DNA from: Pusillimonas sp. UBA3987
GTDB lineage: Bacteria; Pseudomonadota; Gammaproteobacteria; Burkholderiales; Burkholderiaceae_B
Reading direction: 5' to 3'
Length of the DNA: 64,000 nucleotides
NCBI GenBank assembly: GCA_002384935.1
Contig: DGCD01000014.1
Span: 62,001-126,000 of the forward strand
Shown: in pieces, positions 60,743-64,000 of the stretch
How the letters are laid out: each line of letters begins with the position of its first letter
How positions within the stretch are numbered: position 1 is the first letter of the stretch
The notes under the pieces: model-generated
The model's input: only the letters and a program-made list of their open reading frames with translations
Databases searched by the model: none
Told to the model about the DNA's origin: nothing
Position numbers and translations under genes: made by a program

Positions 60743-61924
60743 ATGTCTGATCCCATCGTCCTTGTTTCCGTTGCCCGTACCCCTATGGGTGGCATGATGG
60801 GCAGCCTTTCCGGTCTGGCCGCGCACGAACTGGGGTCAGTGGCCATTAAGGCTGCGCTGGAGCGCGCCGGCATTGATAACGAAACGGTCAGCGAAGTTAT
60901 CATGGGCAACGTGCTGCAAGCGGGCCAAGGCCAGGCACCGGCCCGCCAGGCCGCGCTTGGCGCCGGGCTGCCAAAAAGTGTCGGCTGCACCACCATTCAT
61001 AAAGTGTGTGGCTCCGGTCTTAAAGCCGCCATGTTCGGGCACGATCTTCTATTCGCAGGTAGCGCCGATGTGGTCGTTGCAGGTGGCCAGGAAAGCATGA
61101 GCAACGCACCCTATCTGCTTTTGCGCGGTCGCCAGGGCTATCGCTATGGCCACTCCACCGTTTACGATCACATGGCACTGGACGGCCTGGAAGACGCCTA
61201 CCAGCGTGGCACAGCTATGGGCGTTTTTGCCGAAAGCTGCGCCGACAAATACGCCTTTACCCGTGAAGAGCAAGACGCCTTCTCGCTGGAGTCGCTGCGT
61301 CGTGCCCGGGAAGCCACCGAAGACGGCAGCTTCAAATGGGAAATTGCGCCCGTTACCATCGCAGGCCGCAAGGGCGACACCGTCGTCGAAACCGACGAGT
61401 CTCCCATGAAGGCCATGCCAGAAAAAATTCCGTCCTTGAAGCCGGCCTTCCGTAAAGACGGCACCGTAACAGCCGCCAACTCATCGTCTATTTCCGATGG
61501 TGCTGCGGCCATGGTGTTAATGCGCGAGTCAACGGCGAAAAAACTGGGTGCAACACCCATTGCCCGGGTTGTCGCACACAGCCAGCACTCGCACGAACCA
61601 GAATGGTTTACCACTGCGCCGGTAAGCGCCATGCAGAAACTCATGACCAAAACCGGTTGGGACGTCAAAGACGTTGATTTATTCGAAATCAATGAAGCTT
61701 TTGCCGTGGTAACCATGGCAGCCATGCGTGAGCTGGGCCTGGATCACAACAAAGTGAATATTCATGGCGGTGCCACCGCACTGGGCCACCCCATCGGCGC
61801 ATCGGGCGCGCGCCTGGTTGCCACCTTGATTGGGGCACTGCGTAAAACCGGCGGCAAGCGCGGTGTTGCATCACTGTGTATCGGTGGTGGTGAAGCCGTG
61901 GCAATGGCGTTCGAGATGGTTTAG
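60743..61924 (+). CDS. Acetyl-CoA acetyltransferase (thiolase)
   Basis: The 393-residue protein is a typical biosynthetic-type thiolase with catalytic Cys89 (HKVCGSGLKAAM), FEINEAFAVVTMAAM, GGATALGHPIGASGAR and the second Cys in SLCIGGGEAVAM. It joins two acetyl-CoA to acetoacetyl-CoA or works in reverse. It could serve PHB synthesis or degradation of acyl-CoAs. No phaB or phaC is next to it. Confidence 0.92.
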   Translation: MSDPIVLVSVARTPMGGMMGSLSGLAAHELGSVAIKAALERAGIDNETVSEVIMGNVLQAGQGQAPARQAALGAGLPKSVGCTTIHKVCGSGLKAAMFGHDLLFAGSADVVVAGGQESMSNAPYLLLRGRQGYRYGHSTVYDHMALDGLEDAYQRGTAMGVFAESCADKYAFTREEQDAFSLESLRRAREATEDGSFKWEIAPVTIAGRKGDTVVETDESPMKAMPEKIPSLKPAFRKDGTVTAANSSSISDGAAAMVLMRESTAKKLGATPIARVVAHSQHSHEPEWFTTAPVSAMQKLMTKTGWDVKDVDLFEINEAFAVVTMAAMRELGLDHNKVNIHGGATALGHPIGASGARLVATLIGALRKTGGKRGVASLCIGGGEAVAMAFEMV

Positions 61925-61948
61925 GCAACATGCCTAATTGAACGTTAC

Positions 61949-61985
61949 AGCCAACCCGGGTCAGAAGTTGCGCCCCGGGTTGGCT
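61949..61985. terminator. 12-base perfect hairpin between thiolase and HD-domain genes
   Basis: AGCCAACCCGGG (61949-61960) pairs perfectly with CCCGGGTTGGCT (61974-61985) across a 13-base loop. It lies between convergent genes and would end transcription from both, although the T-run is poor. Confidence 0.6.
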
Positions 61986-61997
61986 GGCCAGCCTTTG

Positions 61998-62687
61998 CTA
62001 TCGGCCCAGCAAAACCGCTTTACTGCCGGCAATTCGACGACGTTCTTTCAGGTCCATTTGTGCCACCGCGTTTCGCCCCTCAAGCGCAGCCATGGCGTCA
62101 CGATAAATACCCATTGCGCTCTCCATCGCAATCGTCGGCCGTATACGCGTCAGCATCCAATCGAGCTTCGCACACACTTTTTCGTAAGGAAGTTTTCCGC
62201 TCGAAGCCCACTCATAAGCAAGCCAATCCAAGGTATCAAACCAGGATAACGAGTCAGCTGCCTGCAAAATGTCCTCTTCGGTATTACCACCGATCTCATG
62301 CCGCATAACCAAAGCCCGCACCCGGCGCACAAACGACTCGGAAACGTCGGGCTGCTTACGCAACCATGCCTCAACGATGTCGGCCGACCGCATGGAATGC
62401 GCAAATAAATAATCAGGGTCATCGAAGGCGGTATCAGGTGTGCCTGACGGTCCACCCGGAAAGAACCGTTCGGCATCATGCACCAACGCAGCAAACTTCA
62501 ACTCCGCAGAGGCGCCGCCCGCAACAAGCCGAATAGTCCAGGCCCGGGTCGACAGCAAGTGCTCTAATTGATAAAAGCCATCAAGCCAGTCAATTGCCGC
62601 CAGTTCCAGCCTTGAGAACGTGGCATCAAAAAAGCGTCCCTGAAACTGGCTTTCCAGCAAAGCCGTTGTATCTGTAGAAGTGTTCAT
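61998..62687 (-). CDS. HD-domain protein of unknown function
   Basis: The 229-residue protein has an HD metal-site motif in LKFAALVHDAERFF with further His in LVMRHEIGG, as in HD phosphohydrolases. It may hydrolyse a phosphate ester, but the family is not clear. It begins 14 bases after the molybdenum hydroxylase gene and is probably in its operon. The ATG at 62687 is preferred over a TTG at 62693; AAGGA lies about ten bases upstream. Confidence 0.65.
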   Translation of the reverse strand: MNTSTDTTALLESQFQGRFFDATFSRLELAAIDWLDGFYQLEHLLSTRAWTIRLVAGGASAELKFAALVHDAERFFPGGPSGTPDTAFDDPDYLFAHSMRSADIVEAWLRKQPDVSESFVRRVRALVMRHEIGGNTEEDILQAADSLSWFDTLDWLAYEWASSGKLPYEKVCAKLDWMLTRIRPTIAMESAMGIYRDAMAALEGRNAVAQMDLKERRRIAGSKAVLLGR

Positions 62688-62701
62688 GTTCAAGCTGTCC
62701 T

Positions 62702-64000
62702 TTATGCAGTTGCCTGCTCAAATTGCGGCGATTGCATGGCGCGCCAAACAGCTTCCGGCGTGAGCGGCAAGGCGGAAATTTCGACATTGAATTGCGTCAA
62801 GGCATTACAGATCGCGTTTGTTACTGCCGCAGCCGGCGCGATTGTTCCCACCTCACCGACACCTCGCACACCAAAAGGTGTTACAGGCGACGGAATCTCA
62901 GTATGCAAGAGCTCAAGTGGCGGCGCGTCGGCTGCCGTAGGTGCGAAATAATCCATCATTGTGCCGTTTAACAGCTGCCCCGTTTCGTCATCATAACGGA
63001 GCTCCTCACTTAACGCCGCACCTAACCCTTGCATTAACGCGCCGCGCACCTGGCCTTCCACCAGCATTGGGTTCACCACTGTTCCACAATCATGCACCAG
63101 TATGAAACGTTCAATTTCATATTCCCCGGTAACGGGATCCACCGCGACTTGCGCCGCAGCCGTACCAAAAGCGAAGGCGGCCTCAGGCGGCTCATAATGT
63201 GCCGTCGCATCCAGGCCGGGACTTTCCTGCGCAGGCATCCCCTGCCCGACAATAGCCCGGTTAAACACATCGGCCAGCGCTACTGATCTTTGTGCGTCGT
63301 GCTTGTGCCTCACCACAGCGCCATTAATCATAAGCTCCGAGGCCGAGCACTCCAACGCTGCCGAGGCGATGCGCAAGGTTTTGTCACGAAACACCTCTCC
63401 CGCCTCTTTAATCGCCCCGGCTGCCGCGATCATGGTGCGAGACGCAAAGGCACCTGTATTCAATGGCGTAGATGCCGTTTCACCGGCATGCACCCGAATG
63501 CGCTCGATATCCACGTTCAACACATCGGCACACACTTGAACCATTGCCGTTTCAGCACTTTGCCCAATTGAGGATACGCCCGTGTATAGATCGATATAGC
63601 CTGAACGATTTGCACGCAGCGTCACACTTTCGTGCGCACCAAACCTGGATCCCCGCTTCATCAGGAAACGCGCGCTGGCATAGCCCGTGCGCTCGATAAA
63701 AACCGAGAACCCGATACCGACCAGTCGCCCGTCTTCACGCGTTTTGTTTTTCCGCGAGCGGTGTGCCTCATAATCAATGGCTTTCACCGCCATATCAAGG
63801 CTTAACGGATAGTCACCGCTGTCATAGACCGCGCCGCTTGGAGTTTTCCACGGCAAATCAGCCGGCTGCAACAGGTTCTTGCGACGAAGTTCAACCGGAT
63901 CCATGCCCAGCCTGCGCGCCAGGCGATCAACCAGCACCTCGCGAGCAAAATTAACCTCGGGCTGACCATACCCACGATATGCGCCTACCGGCGTTTTATT
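62702..64000 (-). CDS. Xanthine dehydrogenase-family molybdopterin-binding subunit (partial, 5-prime end outside)
   Basis: The reading frame runs off the right edge of the window; about 432 residues of the C-terminal part are seen. It has the molybdopterin-binding motif TPVGAYRGYGQPEVNFAREVL, FIERTGY, SIGQSAETAMVQ, and the catalytic glutamate in GVRGVGEVGT. It belongs to the large-subunit family of CO dehydrogenase, xanthine dehydrogenase and nicotinate dehydrogenase. The substrate is unknown. If it hydroxylates nicotinate or a related ring, it could be linked to the island at 12-28 kb; no direct evidence supports this. Confidence 0.85.
   Translation of the reverse strand, partial: NKTPVGAYRGYGQPEVNFAREVLVDRLARRLGMDPVELRRKNLLQPADLPWKTPSGAVYDSGDYPLSLDMAVKAIDYEAHRSRKNKTREDGRLVGIGFSVFIERTGYASARFLMKRGSRFGAHESVTLRANRSGYIDLYTGVSSIGQSAETAMVQVCADVLNVDIERIRVHAGETASTPLNTGAFASRTMIAAAGAIKEAGEVFRDKTLRIASAALECSASELMINGAVVRHKHDAQRSVALADVFNRAIVGQGMPAQESPGLDATAHYEPPEAAFAFGTAAAQVAVDPVTGEYEIERFILVHDCGTVVNPMLVEGQVRGALMQGLGAALSEELRYDDETGQLLNGTMMDYFAPTAADAPPLELLHTEIPSPVTPFGVRGVGEVGTIAPAAAVTNAICNALTQFNVEISALPLTPEAVWRAMQSPQFEQATA

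Noticed and set aside
62702..64000. Molybdenum hydroxylase as part of the nicotinate-like island
   Set aside because: It is more than 35 kb from the island and separated by housekeeping genes; the link is possible but unsupported.

Overview
This window is a 64 kb chromosomal segment from an aerobic Gram-negative bacterium, most probably a betaproteobacterium of the order Burkholderiales, and within it the Alcaligenaceae side (Bordetella, Achromobacter, Pusillimonas and relatives). That placement is an inference. It rests on moderately high GC with Shine-Dalgarno-led operons, long-form leuA, a DUF1840 gene, several LivHMGF-type ABC transporters next to CoA-based catabolic genes, and bfd/bfr, SPOR and dsbA neighbourhoods. 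No rRNA, tRNA, CRISPR array, insertion sequence or prophage was recognised.

Left part (1-28.6 kb) is catabolic and accessory. An operon on the minus strand (6593 to beyond position 1) encodes an alpha/beta hydrolase, a VOC protein, an aryl-AMP/CoA ligase, a hot-dog thioesterase and a branched-chain-type ABC transporter, with a divergent TetR regulator. It looks like uptake and CoA-dependent degradation of an aromatic acid. A hipBA toxin-antitoxin pair, an isolated rfbB and a Rieske oxygenase/TIM-barrel pair follow. From 12.4 to 28.6 kb lies a second, more unusual catabolic island bracketed by two paralogous TetR regulators. It holds a 6-hydroxynicotinate-reductase-like iron-sulfur protein, an ApbE-like UPF0280 protein, two PF06684 proteins, an enamidase-like amidohydrolase, a class III CoA transferase, two isochorismatase-fold hydrolases, a complete five-gene ABC importer, a 7Fe-type ferredoxin and an aldehyde dehydrogenase. 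Together they could form a ferredoxin-driven reductive route for an N-heteroaromatic compound, known mainly from fermenting anaerobes.

Middle part (28.6-41.5 kb): a lemA/TPM pair, rhlE, a large orphan hybrid PAS histidine kinase, then a metal/stress island on the minus strand. This has a bufferin operon (bufABCD: DUF2282 precursor, DUF692 MNIO enzyme, DUF2063 partner, DoxX). Upstream of it lie a VTT-domain/disulfide-oxidoreductase fusion, an ArsS-type radical SAM enzyme, an intact zinc-finger anti-sigma factor and an ECF sigma gene broken by an out-of-frame deletion. The same 26-nt two-box promoter, with identical spacing, stands before the sigma gene and before bufA.

Right part (41.5-64 kb) is mostly housekeeping: prfC, an AI-2E-family permease, bfr/bfd with a Fur box, rpoN, leuA, argS, a SPOR protein, dsbA, metC, a LysE exporter, an MBL-fold hydrolase, a thiolase, an HD-domain protein and the start of a molybdenum hydroxylase gene. 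Two features stand out. One is a classical-looking transcription attenuator before leuA, with a leucine-rich leader peptide and mutually exclusive hairpins. The other is an Rhs/YD-repeat protein with a signal peptide and a C-terminal DUF2235 (Tle1-like) phospholipase domain, without a visible immunity gene.
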